Under the pieces are notes generated by a model. The model was not told the DNA's origin. It worked only from the letters and a program-made list of their open reading frames with translations, and did no database searches. From JABFRZ01 sp964631945 (GTDB lineage Bacteria > Planctomycetota > UBA1135 > GCA-002686595), in the NCBI GenBank assembly GCA_964631945.1, contig CAZWAY010000006.1:47131-111130 (forward strand): DNA of 64,000 nucleotides, written 5' to 3'. The position numbers and the translations under genes are program-made. Positions 1 through 9,178 of this stretch are shown in pieces; the first letter of the stretch is position 1; the number at the start of each line of letters is the position of its first letter.

Positions 1-180
1 GAACACGGCGTAGAAACCCGAGCTGGGTCGGTAGGCGCCCTTCGCGAGCAGCGCGATCCGGCCTTCCTCGGGCGTGAGCAGGTGCAGCACCAGCGAGGAC
101 TCGCCATAGGGGAAGCGCCGCAGGAGCAGGGCCTCCTGCTGGAGGATCCGGCTGCGCGCCGGCCGGGTGGACGCGTTCAC
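1..180 (-). CDS. recO: DNA repair protein RecO, N-terminal part (runs off the window)
   Basis: Only the first 60 codons are present, read by hand from the minus strand; the gene continues beyond base 1. The peptide contains LLLRRFPYGESSLVLHLLTP, then EEGRIALLAKGAYRPSSGFY. This is the N-terminal OB-fold signature of RecO, which loads RecA on SSB-coated ssDNA in the RecFOR pathway. The start is a GTG (178-180) that shares GTGA with the TGA stop of the upstream CorC-like gene, so the two are translationally coupled. The corC-recO order is a common bacterial arrangement, which supports the call. The C-terminal zinc-binding part cannot be seen. Confidence 0.85.
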   Translation of the reverse strand, partial: MNASTRPARSRILQQEALLLRRFPYGESSLVLHLLTPEEGRIALLAKGAYRPSSGFYAVF

Positions 181-1514
181 GAGCCCACTTCTTGGGGCTT
201 CGGCAGGCGCAGCTCGACCTTGATCACGCGTCGATCGGTGGCCTCGCTGACCGCGAAGGCCACGCCGTCGCGCTCGAAGCCCTCGCCCTTGCGCGGGAAG
301 CGCCCGAACTCCGCCAGCACGAAGCCCGCCAGCGTCTCGAAGTCCTCATCCTCGGGCAGCTCCAGCCCCAGCTCGCCGTTCAGGTCCGAGACCCGGGTCG
401 TGCCCAGGACCTCGTAGTGCCCATCGGCGAGACGCGTCAGCGGGGCCGGCTCCTTGTGACCGAGCTCGCCGGGCATCTCGCCCACCAGTTCGGTGACGAT
501 GTCGCCCATGGTCACCAGGCCCGAGGTGCCGCCATATTCGTCCAGCACCACGGCGACCTTCTGGTGCTTGCGGCGGAACTCGGCCAGGAGCTCGGAGGCC
601 AGCTTGGTCTCGGGCACGAACAGGACCGTGCGCAGGAGCGAGCCAAGATCGCGGACTCCCATCTCGCCCTTGGCGATCGCCTGCAGGATCTCCTGGGCAT
701 AGGCGACGCCCACGATCCGGTCGAGGCTCTGGTCGTAGACCGGGATGCGGCTGTGGCCCGTCTCGGCGATCACGCGCACGACCTCTTGCACCCCGTCGGA
801 CACCTCGACGGCCGCGATCTCGGTGCGCGGGGTCATGACCTGGGCCACGTCCACGTCGTGGAAGCCGAGCGCGTTCTCGATGATCTCGCGCTCGCTCTCG
901 GCCAGGTCCTCCTCGCGCTCGGAGTCCTCGATCACGGCCCGCAGGCCCTCGACGATCTCGCGCGTCGAGGCGTGTCGCGCCTGCAATCCGAGCATGCGCG
1001 TCAGCAGGCGGACGAGGGCCTCCAGGCCCAGGATCAGGGCGCCGAAGGGGCGCTGGAGCCACTCGAACACGGGCAGGGCGCGGGCGAGGAAGCGGTCCGA
1101 GCGCTCACCGCGCAGGGCCGCGGGCAGCAGCTCGCCCGCGACCACCAGGAGCGGCACGGTGCTCACCAGGGAGAGCCCCATCGAGCTGGAGGACAGCCCT
1201 TCCCCGCCCAGCACCTCGCCCACCAGGACCCACACGAACACCACGAACAGGATCTGGCTGGTGATCCACAGCACGCTCGCGCTGGTGGCCAGCGATTCGG
1301 CCCGTTCCAGCAGGGGCCGCAGGCGGACCCGGCGCGCCTCCCCGCGCGCGAGCTCCAGGACCCGGCTCGGAACCGAGTGCAGGAGCGCGGCCCGCAGCCA
1401 GCCGAAGAGCGAGGTGAGGGCCAGGGCTCCGATGGCCAAGAGCACGATCCCGTCGGTGTCGACCGGGAAAGGGCGTGCGCGCAGGGCAGCGAAGAGGGCC
1501 AGACTTGGGTGCAC
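177..1514 (-). CDS. CorC/HlyC-family membrane protein with CBS domains
   Basis: About 445 aa. The N-terminal third has hydrophobic segments typical of a DUF21/CNNM-like membrane domain (IVLLAIGALALTSLFGW, then ASVLWITSQILFVVFVWVLV, then the segment before GELLPAAL). A tandem CBS module follows, with VMTPRTEIAAVE and HSRIPVYDQSLDRIVGV in CBS1 and VVLDEYGGTSGLVTMGDIV in CBS2. A CorC_HlyC C-terminal domain (FETLAGFVLAEFGRFPRKGE) ends the protein. Members are linked to Mg/Co efflux and envelope homeostasis. The frame is open far upstream, but that stretch is not protein-like. The GTG at 1512-1514 precedes the first membrane helix; a GTG just inside that helix is the alternative. Its TGA overlaps the GTG of recO. 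Confidence 0.85.
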   Translation of the reverse strand: MHPSLALFAALRARPFPVDTDGIVLLAIGALALTSLFGWLRAALLHSVPSRVLELARGEARRVRLRPLLERAESLATSASVLWITSQILFVVFVWVLVGEVLGGEGLSSSSMGLSLVSTVPLLVVAGELLPAALRGERSDRFLARALPVFEWLQRPFGALILGLEALVRLLTRMLGLQARHASTREIVEGLRAVIEDSEREEDLAESEREIIENALGFHDVDVAQVMTPRTEIAAVEVSDGVQEVVRVIAETGHSRIPVYDQSLDRIVGVAYAQEILQAIAKGEMGVRDLGSLLRTVLFVPETKLASELLAEFRRKHQKVAVVLDEYGGTSGLVTMGDIVTELVGEMPGELGHKEPAPLTRLADGHYEVLGTTRVSDLNGELGLELPEDEDFETLAGFVLAEFGRFPRKGEGFERDGVAFAVSEATDRRVIKVELRLPKPQEVGS

Positions 1515-1790
1515 GGACAGGGCGTTCGGACGGATCGGCGTGGACCCCTTCCATCCTAACCGCCGGGCACGGCCCCCTGCATTCGAGCGCAAGAGCGCTA
1601 CCGCTCTCCGGTCAAGGCTCCCGCGCTCCCCGTGCGCATCCGCTCTCCCGGGCGGGCCGGGGTTGAACGCCCCGCCAGCGGGCGGGATCGCACAGGGGTC
1701 GGATGAGGCACGCAACTGTCTATTCCAAAAGGAGTTGCAGGATCCATTCGGTTCCGCCATCGACTGGAACGGCCCGTGTGAGGGATGGGC
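1515..1790. other. Divergent intergenic region between corC-like and sigma-factor genes
   Basis: 276 nt with no convincing gene. It must carry the control regions of two divergently transcribed genes. An AAAAGGAG motif at 1728-1735 looks like a ribosome binding site but has no ATG or GTG at the right distance. I saw no clear -35/-10 pair. Confidence 0.4.
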
Positions 1791-2555
1791 ATGCTCTCCG
1801 TCGAGAAGTCGCGTCGCGAGGGGCTCGGGAGCCTGGTCTCCAACTGGCCACGGGTCGCCGCCGGCCTTCGCGAGCGCGGGGTCGAGCCCGAAGCGTTCGC
1901 CCAAGAGACGTCGGAGCAATACGAGAACCGGGTCGGGACGGCCTTGATGGCGCTCTATCGGGACTCGCGCGAGGCGGAGGTCTTCGAGGCCTTGCACGCC
2001 CTCACCGGGCCGGGGGTCCTGCGCTGGATCCGCGGGCTGCTCGGGCGCGATACCCAGCTCGACCCGGCCGAGGTCCTGCAGGACACCTTCGTGAACGTCT
2101 ACCGCTACCCGGGCGCGTTCCGCGAGGACCACCGCGGCAGCTTCCGCGTCTGGGTGCGCACGATCGCCGGCAACGTCCTGCGGCGCAGCGCGCTGCGCCG
2201 CTCGCGCAACGCCGAGCGCGAGCTCAGCGAACCGACCGAGGTCGAGGACAGCGCCCAAGGACCGGCCCAGGCCATCCAGGAGGAGGACGAGTCCGAGCGC
2301 CTGCGACGAGCCTGGCTGCTCTTGCTCTGTTACTACGCCCAGGCCTGGAAGGAACTCAGCCAACGCGACCGGCGCACGCTGCACCTGGTCGAGGTCGAGG
2401 GGCTCTCCTACCAGGAGGCGGGGCGCGTCCTCGCGGTGGGACGCTCGAACATGAAGATGATCGTCTTCCGCTCACGCCGCCGCATCGCGCGGCTCATGCT
2501 GGAGGCGATGCGGCCCGGCGAGCCCGAACGCGCCGCGCCCGAGCTCGTGGCCTGA
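1791..2555 (+). CDS. ECF-type RNA polymerase sigma factor
   Basis: About 254 aa. Region 2 is visible as DPAEVLQDTFVNVYRYPGAF followed by SFRVWVRTIAGNVLRR, the usual helices that bind core enzyme and melt the -10. Region 4 is LSQRDRRTLHLVEVEGLSYQEAGRVLAVG and then SNMKMIVFRSRRRIARLM, a helix-turn-helix for -35 recognition. About 60 residues precede region 2, longer than in minimal ECF factors. Two ATGs are in frame. The one at 1791 is preferred because GAGGG (1780-1784) sits 6 nt upstream of it, whereas this motif abuts the ATG at 1785. There is no anti-sigma gene next to it; the following gene is hutI. Target genes are unknown. Confidence 0.85.
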   Translation: MLSVEKSRREGLGSLVSNWPRVAAGLRERGVEPEAFAQETSEQYENRVGTALMALYRDSREAEVFEALHALTGPGVLRWIRGLLGRDTQLDPAEVLQDTFVNVYRYPGAFREDHRGSFRVWVRTIAGNVLRRSALRRSRNAERELSEPTEVEDSAQGPAQAIQEEDESERLRRAWLLLLCYYAQAWKELSQRDRRTLHLVEVEGLSYQEAGRVLAVGRSNMKMIVFRSRRRIARLMLEAMRPGEPERAAPELVA

Positions 2556-2590
2556 GACACTCGAGCGACGACCTTTCGGGTGCGCTGGCG

Positions 2591-2596
2591 TAGACT
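2591..2596 (+). promoter_or_regulatory. Predicted -10 element (TAGACT) of hutI, leaderless-type
   Basis: TAGACT lies 8 nt before the GTG start of hutI (2605) and is followed by an all-GC stretch. Transcription would start at or within a few nt of the start codon. The same TAnnnT-plus-8/9-nt layout occurs before the genes at 5982, 7828 and 62690. No good -35 hexamer was found 16-18 nt upstream. Confidence 0.45.
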
Positions 2597-2604
2597 GCGC
2601 GCGC

Positions 2605-3894
2605 GTGGCGGCCCCTCCCGTCTCGATCGATCTCCTGATCGCCGGCGCCTCCGAGCTGGCCACGCCGCGTGGGACCCGGCCGCGCGGCGGGACGGAATGC
2701 GGCGAGCTCGAGCTGCTGCCGAAGGGCGCGCTGGCCATCCGCGGCGAGCGCATCGTGGCGGTGGGGCCCGAGCACGAGCTGCGGGCCGCCTATGCTCCCG
2801 CCCGGACGCTCGACGCACGGGGCGGGACGATCGTGCCGGGCTTCGTGGACGCCCACACGCACCCCGTCTTCGCCGGCACGCGCGAGGAGGAGTTCGAGCA
2901 ACGCACGCGCGGCCAGAGCTACCTCGAGATCGCCGCCGCGGGCGGCGGCATCCTGTCCAGCGTGCGCGGCGTGCGCGCGGCACCGCCCGAGGTCCTGCTC
3001 GAGCTCCTGCTGGTGCGCCTGGCGCGCTTCCTGGAGTTGGGCACGACCACGCTCGAGGCCAAGAGCGGCTACGGGCTCTCGCTGGCCGACGAGCTGAAGA
3101 GCCTCGAGGTCCTGGCGGAGGCCACGCGACGTCAGCCGCTCGAGCTCGTGCCGACCTTCCTGGGGGCGCACGAGGTCCCGCCCGAGTTCCGCGGGCGCAA
3201 GGCGCGCTACGTCGAGCTGCTGGTGGAGGAGATGCTGCCGCGGGTCGCCGAACGCCGGCTGGCCGAGTACTGCGACGTCTTCAGCGAGGCCCACACCTTC
3301 GACCTCGCCGACACGCGCCGGGTGTTCGAGCGCGCGCGCGAGCTCGGGCTCGGATTGCGCCTCCACGCCGATCAGCTGAGCGCGCTGGGCGGGGCCGAAC
3401 TGGCGGCCGAGCTCGGAGCGGCCAGCGCCGACCACCTCGAGCACGTCAGCGCGGACGGCATCGCGGCCCTGGCCCGGGCCGGCGTGGTGCCGGTCCTGTG
3501 TCCGGTCGTGCCGCTCTACCTGCGCCAGGAGCAGGAGGCGCCGGCGCGGCGCATGCTCGAGGCCGGTCTGGCCCCGGCGCTCGCGAGCGACTTCAACCCG
3601 GGCTCGTGCTACCTGCAGAGCCTGCCCGAGGTGATGACCTGGGGCGCGCTGCGCTACCGCCTGAGCGCGGCCGAGTGCCTCACCGCGGTCACGCTCAACG
3701 CGGCCTGCTCGCTCGGGCGCGGGCACGAGATCGGCTCGCTCGAACCCGGCAAGCGGGCCGACGTGGTCGTGCTCGATCAGCCCAACCACCGCCACCTCTG
3801 TTACGAGCTCGGGCGCAACCCCGTACGCAGCGTGGTCGTCCGCGGTCGCGTCGTGTGCGAGCGCGATCCGCGCACCGCTCGGCCATGCCCGTGA
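2605..3894 (+). CDS. hutI: Imidazolonepropionase (HutI)
   Basis: 429 aa, the normal length for HutI, which hydrolyses 4-imidazolone-5-propionate to N-formimino-glutamate in histidine degradation. It is an amidohydrolase-fold metalloenzyme. The metal ligands are visible in VPGFVDAHTHPVFAGTREEE (HxH), LVPTFLGAHEVP, LRLHADQLS and the late Asp in LASDFNPGSCYLQS. The C-terminal ITLN-type segment (TAVTLNAACSLGRGHEIGSL) and the closing composite beta domain are also typical. The start is GTG at 2605. The stop overlaps the next gene by 10 nt, so the two are co-translated. No hutH or hutU is present in the window. Confidence 0.95.
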   Translation: MAAPPVSIDLLIAGASELATPRGTRPRGGTECGELELLPKGALAIRGERIVAVGPEHELRAAYAPARTLDARGGTIVPGFVDAHTHPVFAGTREEEFEQRTRGQSYLEIAAAGGGILSSVRGVRAAPPEVLLELLLVRLARFLELGTTTLEAKSGYGLSLADELKSLEVLAEATRRQPLELVPTFLGAHEVPPEFRGRKARYVELLVEEMLPRVAERRLAEYCDVFSEAHTFDLADTRRVFERARELGLGLRLHADQLSALGGAELAAELGAASADHLEHVSADGIAALARAGVVPVLCPVVPLYLRQEQEAPARRMLEAGLAPALASDFNPGSCYLQSLPEVMTWGALRYRLSAAECLTAVTLNAACSLGRGHEIGSLEPGKRADVVVLDQPNHRHLCYELGRNPVRSVVVRGRVVCERDPRTARPCP

Positions 3895-4784
3895 TCGAGT
3901 GCGTGCCCAACTTCAGCGACGGCCGCGACCCGGCCGTGGGCGCGGCCCTGCGCGCGGCGATCGGCGCCGTGCCGGGCGTGAAGCTCCTCGGCTGGCACGC
4001 CGATCCCGACCACAACCGTTCGGTGGCGACCTTCGCGGGTGAAGCCGGGCCGGTCCAGGAGGCGGCGCGCTCGGCGATCGCCTGCGCGCTCGAGCGCATC
4101 GACCTGCGGCGCCATCACGGTGTGCATCCGCGCCTCGGCGCGACCGACGTGTGCCCCTTCGTGCCGCTGTGGGCGGCCGACATGCCGATCTGCGTGCAGA
4201 GCGCCCACGCGCTGGGCGAGCGCGTCGGGCGCGAGCTCGGGCTCCCGGTCTACTTCTACGGCGAAGCGGCGCGGACGCCCGAACGCCGTGCCCTGCCCGA
4301 CGTGCGCCGCGGCGGCTTCGAGGGCCTGCGCGAGGCCATCGAGCGCGATCCCGCTCGTCGACCCGACGCCGGCCCGGCGCGCCTGCATCCCAGCGCCGGC
4401 GCGCTCGCCATCGGGGCGCGCGGCTTCCTGGTGGCCTTCAACGTGGTGCTCGAGAGCCAGGACCTCGCGCTCGCGCGCGCGATCGCGCGCAGCATCCGCG
4501 AGTCGAACGGCGGTCTCCCGGGGATCCGCGCGCTCGGTCTGGCGCTGGCGAGCCAGGGCCGCGTGCAGGTCAGCGTCAACCTGTGCGCGCCCGAGCGCAC
4601 CGGGCTCGAGGCGGTGTTCAGCGCGATCGCGCGGCTGGCGGCACAGGCCGGCGTCGAGGTGCGGGCTTCCGAGCTGGTCGGGCTGGCGCCGCGCTTCGCG
4701 CTCGATGCGGCCATCGCGCGCGCGGTGCGCCTGGGCGACTTCGAGCCGCGGAAACACGTGCTGGAGGACGCGCTGGCGGGCTGA
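3885..4784 (+). CDS. ftcD: Glutamate formimidoyltransferase
   Basis: 299 aa starting at the ATG inside the end of hutI. The sequence VIECVPNFSDGRD, the DHNRSVATFAG motif, HHGVHPRLGATDVCPFVP and the late GAREAFLVAFNV-like segment are diagnostic of the formiminotransferase domain. The enzyme moves the formimino group from N-formimino-L-glutamate to tetrahydrofolate. It is thus the step after HutI, and the 10-nt overlap supports co-expression. Only the transferase half is present (about 300 aa); the cyclodeaminase domain found in the mammalian bifunctional FTCD is absent. The cyclodeaminase would have to be encoded elsewhere. Confidence 0.93.
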   Translation: MPVIECVPNFSDGRDPAVGAALRAAIGAVPGVKLLGWHADPDHNRSVATFAGEAGPVQEAARSAIACALERIDLRRHHGVHPRLGATDVCPFVPLWAADMPICVQSAHALGERVGRELGLPVYFYGEAARTPERRALPDVRRGGFEGLREAIERDPARRPDAGPARLHPSAGALAIGARGFLVAFNVVLESQDLALARAIARSIRESNGGLPGIRALGLALASQGRVQVSVNLCAPERTGLEAVFSAIARLAAQAGVEVRASELVGLAPRFALDAAIARAVRLGDFEPRKHVLEDALAG

Positions 4785-4830
4785 GGGCGCAGGCACGGCG
4801 CGCACGCGCTCCGGAGACGGAAACGAAAGA

Positions 4831-4858
4831 GGCCCCGCGGCCGGGGGGCCGCGGGGCC
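4831..4858 (-). terminator. Strong GC hairpin, likely intrinsic terminator
   Basis: A perfect 12-bp inverted repeat (4831-4842 and 4847-4858) with a 4-nt loop lies between convergent genes. Read on the minus strand, the stem is followed by TCTTTCGTTTCC (4830-4819), a T-rich tail. That fits termination of the minus-strand gene ending at 4943. On the plus strand it could also stop the hut transcript but lacks a T tail. Confidence 0.75.
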
Positions 4859-4942
4859 GGGACGGGCGAGCCAGAAACCCCCTGCCGAGGGCTCACCCGT
4901 GCTCCGACCGCACTCGCGTGGGCCGGAGGATCGTCTCGGGCT

Positions 4943-5320
4943 TCAACAGCCGCGGCGGCGCTCCAGCCAGTACCCCGGCGTCCAGGCGCGTACGCGCCGG
5001 ATCTCGTAGTGCCCCGCGCGCTGCACGGTGCGCCAGTGTCCGGCCGTGACCAGCACGCGGAAGCGCTCGCCGCAGGACCCGATTCGCAGCGCGAAGGTCG
5101 GCTCGACCCACACGCGCTCGACGCAGCCGGGAACCCATACGCGTTGCTCCACCGTCTCGTAGCCGCCCGCGATCCACACCGGACCCGCGGAGCTCGCGTG
5201 CGAGTACCCGCGCAGGGCGTGGCCCGAATGTCGGCTCGCATGCACGCGCTGCGCCGCCGTCGCGGGCGCCAGCAGCGACAAGAGGGCGCCGAGGAGCAGG
5301 ATGGAGGACAGGTACTTCAT
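4943..5320 (-). CDS. Small secreted protein with WxPG repeats, function unknown
   Basis: 125 aa with a clear signal peptide (MKYLSSILLLGALLSLLAPATAAQ). The mature part is rich in Tyr, Trp, Val and Arg, and repeats the theme GYETVEQRVWVPGC, GHWRTVQRAGHYEIRRV and WTPGYWLERRRGC. Such YxxVxxxVWVPG modules occur in small exported proteins of unknown function. The ATG at 5320 has GAGG 8 nt upstream. The gene stands alone, and the hairpin downstream (4831-4858) looks like its terminator. I cannot assign a biochemical role; structural or envelope association is only a guess. Confidence 0.7.
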   Translation of the reverse strand: MKYLSSILLLGALLSLLAPATAAQRVHASRHSGHALRGYSHASSAGPVWIAGGYETVEQRVWVPGCVERVWVEPTFALRIGSCGERFRVLVTAGHWRTVQRAGHYEIRRVRAWTPGYWLERRRGC

Positions 5321-5613
5321 GGGGGAGCCTCGCGGTGGGTCTCGGGTGCAGCGCGGCGTGCGCGCGGCCGAACCGCGCGAACTGCGCGAATTCGGTGAAC
5401 GAGACGACGAGGCGAACGAGGCGAAGGCCGTGCCAGTCCCGGAGCTCGGCCGAGAAAGGCCTGGAGTCGGCCCCCGGGCGCTGCGTACCGTCTGTCTGTC
5501 TCCACCAGGGTGCAGGCGCCGAGGACAGCCTGACCTCCGACCGGCTCGAGGCCGATCAAGTTCCTCCCGGTTCCGGACGAAGAGGGCCGGGAACGCCCTA
5601 GGAGCCCGCCACC
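5321..5613. repeat. Divergent intergenic region with degenerate 9-bp period repeat
   Basis: 293 nt between divergent genes. From about 5368 to 5428 the bases (C/G)CG(C/G)(C/G)GAAC recur roughly every 9 nt (GCCGAACCG, CGCGAACTG, CGCGAATTC, GGTGAACGA), with decreasing fidelity. No gene is supported here. The GAA-spaced pattern could be a regulatory array or simple-sequence drift. Confidence 0.4.
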
Positions 5614-5892
5614 ATGAAGGACCGCGAAAGCACTGGAACCGCCGATCAGCGTCGCACCAACCGCAAGGCCCACGAGGCACCGGTGACGCTCTCCATCGAG
5701 ACCCACGCGCTGGAGGGCACGAGCGACAACCTCTCGCGCGCGGGCCTCCTGCTCTACTCCGAACAGCCGATCCGGGTGACCGTCGAGGTGGCCGAGGCCA
5801 GCGGCAAGCGCACCTACAAGGGTCGCCTGATCCGCTTGCAGCGCATCAGCGACGCGAGCATCGGCCTGGCGGTCGAGTTCGACCCCGACTAG
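5614..5892 (+). CDS. PilZ-domain protein, possible c-di-GMP receptor
   Basis: 92 aa, essentially one PilZ domain. The N-terminal Arg motif (QRRTNRKAHEAPVTLSIE, R-x3-R) and the second signature DNLSRAGLLLYSE (N/DxSxxG) are both present, so nucleotide binding is plausible. The C-terminal strand VGLAVEFD-like segment (SIGLAVEFDPD) closes the barrel. The ATG at 5614 follows AGGAG 10 nt upstream. It is a stand-alone receptor-type protein. The GGDEF protein at 51098 shows that the organism probably makes c-di-GMP, but there is no local partner. Confidence 0.75.
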   Translation: MKDRESTGTADQRRTNRKAHEAPVTLSIETHALEGTSDNLSRAGLLLYSEQPIRVTVEVAEASGKRTYKGRLIRLQRISDASIGLAVEFDPD

Positions 5893-5944
5893 CCGTCGGG
5901 TTCGCGGGGTTCGCGGGGCGTGCCCGTCGCGGGGCGCGGGTCCC

Positions 5945-5972
5945 TTGGCCTGGCCGCGCGCGGGGCTACACT
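5945..5972 (+). promoter_or_regulatory. Predicted promoter of the GNAT-aminotransferase pair
   Basis: The -35 candidate TTGGCC (5945-5950) and -10 candidate TACACT (5967-5972) are separated by 16 nt. The ATG at 5982 begins 9 nt after the -10, which implies a leaderless transcript or one with a very short leader. Confidence 0.55.
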
Positions 5973-5981
5973 GCGCGCCCG

Positions 5982-6500
5982 ATGTCCACGTCCGTCCTGC
6001 GCGTTCGCCCGGCCTATCCGCGCGAACTCGCGACCCTGGTCGAGTTCAACCGCGCCATGGCGCAGGAGACCGAGGGGCGCGAGCTCGATCCCGTCCGTCT
6101 GCGGGCCGGGGTCGAGGCGGTCTTCGCCGAGCCCAGCCGCGGCACCTACTACGTGGCCCTGCGGGGCGAGGAGCCGCTCGGGGGTCTGCTCGTCACCAGC
6201 GAGTGGAGCGACTGGCGCAACGGCGTCTTCTGGTGGATCCAGAGCGTGTACGTGGTGCCGGCCGCGCGCCGTCAGGGCGTCTTCCGCCAGCTCTACCGTC
6301 ACGTGCTGGAGCGCGCGCGCGCCAACCCCGAGGTGTGCGGGCTGCGCCTGTACGTGGACCACGCCAACAGCGCGGCCCAGGAGGTCTACCGCGAGCTCGG
6401 CATGCACGCGGCCCGCTACCGCTTCTTCGAGCTCGACTTCGTGCTGGACGCCGGGCCCGCGGCCGGAGCCGAGGCCACGCCCGAGGTCGGACACGCATGA
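5982..6500 (+). CDS. GNAT-family N-acetyltransferase
   Basis: 172 aa with a standard GNAT fold. The acetyl-CoA-binding motif A is VYVVPAARRQGVFRQLYRHVLERA (V-x5-R-x2-G variant), preceded by the beta-bulge strand NGVFWWIQSVYV. The C-terminal LRLYVDHANSAAQEVYRELGM is the usual Asn/Tyr segment that positions CoA and the catalytic acid. The substrate is unknown. Its stop overlaps the start of the aminotransferase gene by 4 nt (ATGA), suggesting both act on the same amino-acid-like metabolite. A promoter with almost no leader sits just upstream. Confidence 0.85.
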   Translation: MSTSVLRVRPAYPRELATLVEFNRAMAQETEGRELDPVRLRAGVEAVFAEPSRGTYYVALRGEEPLGGLLVTSEWSDWRNGVFWWIQSVYVVPAARRQGVFRQLYRHVLERARANPEVCGLRLYVDHANSAAQEVYRELGMHAARYRFFELDFVLDAGPAAGAEATPEVGHA

Positions 6501-7768
6501 GCACCGGCACCGCGCTCCCGGCCGATGCGCTCGGCGCCTTCCGTCCGATCCCCTACATGGGGGTCATCTTCGTGGTGGCCGAGGCCGTGAAGCTCGGCTT
6601 CCGGAACGGTCACCCCGACTGGTGCAACCTCGGGCAGGGCCAGCCGGAAGTGGGCGAGATGGCCGGTGCGCCGGCGCGCTTCAGCGACTTCCGGGTGGAG
6701 CCCGGCGACCATGCCTACGGTCCGGTCGAGGGCACCGGCGCGCTGCGCGACGCGATCGCGCAGCACTACAACCGCCTCTATCGCGTCGGCAAGCGCTCCC
6801 AGTATTCGGCCGAGAACGTCAGCGTGGCGGCCGGCGGGCGCCTCGTGCTGACGCGCCTGTTCGCGGCCCTGGGGTCGATCCGGCTCGGCTATCAGGTGCC
6901 GGACTACACCGCCTACGAGGACATGATCGCCGCGCACCTGGAGCGCATCTCGGCCCATGCCCTGCTCGCCAGCGAGTCCGAGGGCTTCGCGATCTCGCCC
7001 CTGCGGCTCGCGCGCGAGGTCGAGCGTCATGGCCTGGAGGCCTTCCTGCTCTCCAATCCGTGCAACCCGACCGGGCGTGTGCTGCGCGACGGCGAGCTCG
7101 CCGCCTATGTCGAGCTGGCGCGCACGCGCCGCTTGACCCTGCTCCTGGACGAGTTCTATTCGCACTTCGTGTACAGCGGCGACCAGCCCGCAGCCGGGCC
7201 GGTCTCGGCCGCGGCCCACGTCGAGGACGTCGAGCGCGACCCCGTGATCCTGGTGGACGGCCTGACGAAGAGCTTCCGCTACCCCGGCTGGCGCCTCGGC
7301 TGGGCCGTCGGGCCGCGGCGCATGGTCGACGCCCTGACGCGCGCCGCCAGCGCGATCGACGGCGGGCCCAGCATGCCGGTGCAGCGGGCCGCCGTGGAGG
7401 TGCTCGCGCCCGCGCGCGCCGACCAGGAAACCCAGGCCCTGCGCCAGGTCTTCGCGCGCAAGCGCGGGCTCATGCTCGAACGCCTCGAGCGCATGGGCAT
7501 CCGCTGCCCGCGCCCGAGCGAGGGCACCTTCTACGTGTGGGCCAGCCTCGCCGGCCTGCCGGCGCCGCTGGACGACGCCGAGGTCTTCTTCCGCCGTGCC
7601 CTCGAGCGCAAGGTCCTGACCGTGCCGGGCCAGTTCTTCGACGTCAACCCGCGCAAGCAGCGCGCGGGCCAGTCGCCCCTGCGCTCCTGGATGCGCTTCT
7701 CCTTCGGCCCACCCGAGGCGAACGTCCGCCTCGGTCTCGAGCGCCTGGAAGCACTGCTCGGCGAGTGA
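6497..7768 (+). CDS. Class I/II PLP-dependent aminotransferase
   Basis: 423 aa, fold type I aminotransferase. Visible motifs are GQGQPEVGE at the N-terminus, YGPVEGTGALRDAIAQHYN, the cofactor-binding SNPCNPTGRV, LLDEFYSHFVY, and the Schiff-base lysine in DGLTKSFRYPGWRLGW. The arginine that binds the substrate carboxylate is likely in the SWMRFSFG segment. The specificity cannot be read from sequence; the closest themes are aspartate/aromatic aminotransferases. The gene is translationally coupled to the GNAT gene through ATGA. It ends 59 nt before citrate synthase, which has its own predicted promoter. Confidence 0.88.
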   Translation: MSTGTALPADALGAFRPIPYMGVIFVVAEAVKLGFRNGHPDWCNLGQGQPEVGEMAGAPARFSDFRVEPGDHAYGPVEGTGALRDAIAQHYNRLYRVGKRSQYSAENVSVAAGGRLVLTRLFAALGSIRLGYQVPDYTAYEDMIAAHLERISAHALLASESEGFAISPLRLAREVERHGLEAFLLSNPCNPTGRVLRDGELAAYVELARTRRLTLLLDEFYSHFVYSGDQPAAGPVSAAAHVEDVERDPVILVDGLTKSFRYPGWRLGWAVGPRRMVDALTRAASAIDGGPSMPVQRAAVEVLAPARADQETQALRQVFARKRGLMLERLERMGIRCPRPSEGTFYVWASLAGLPAPLDDAEVFFRRALERKVLTVPGQFFDVNPRKQRAGQSPLRSWMRFSFGPPEANVRLGLERLEALLGE

Positions 7769-7789
7769 CTCGGGCGGCGTCCGGCCGCG

Positions 7790-7818
7790 TTGAGATCGGC
7801 GCAGGGGCCCGCTACAGT
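7790..7818 (+). promoter_or_regulatory. Predicted promoter of citrate synthase gene
   Basis: TTGAGA (7790-7795) and TACAGT (7813-7818) are spaced by exactly 17 nt, a good sigma-70-type match. The ATG at 7828 follows the -10 by 9 nt, so the mRNA would be leaderless or nearly so. Confidence 0.65.
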
Positions 7819-7827
7819 GTCGGGACC

Positions 7828-9165
<1,338 letters not shown>

Positions 9166-9178
9166 CCGATCCGGCGCC

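Noticed and set aside
192..1559. Long plus-strand open frame antisense to the CorC-like gene
   Set aside because: A typical high-GC shadow frame; its translation is rich in His, Gln and Arg with no domain, whereas the minus frame has clear CBS motifs.
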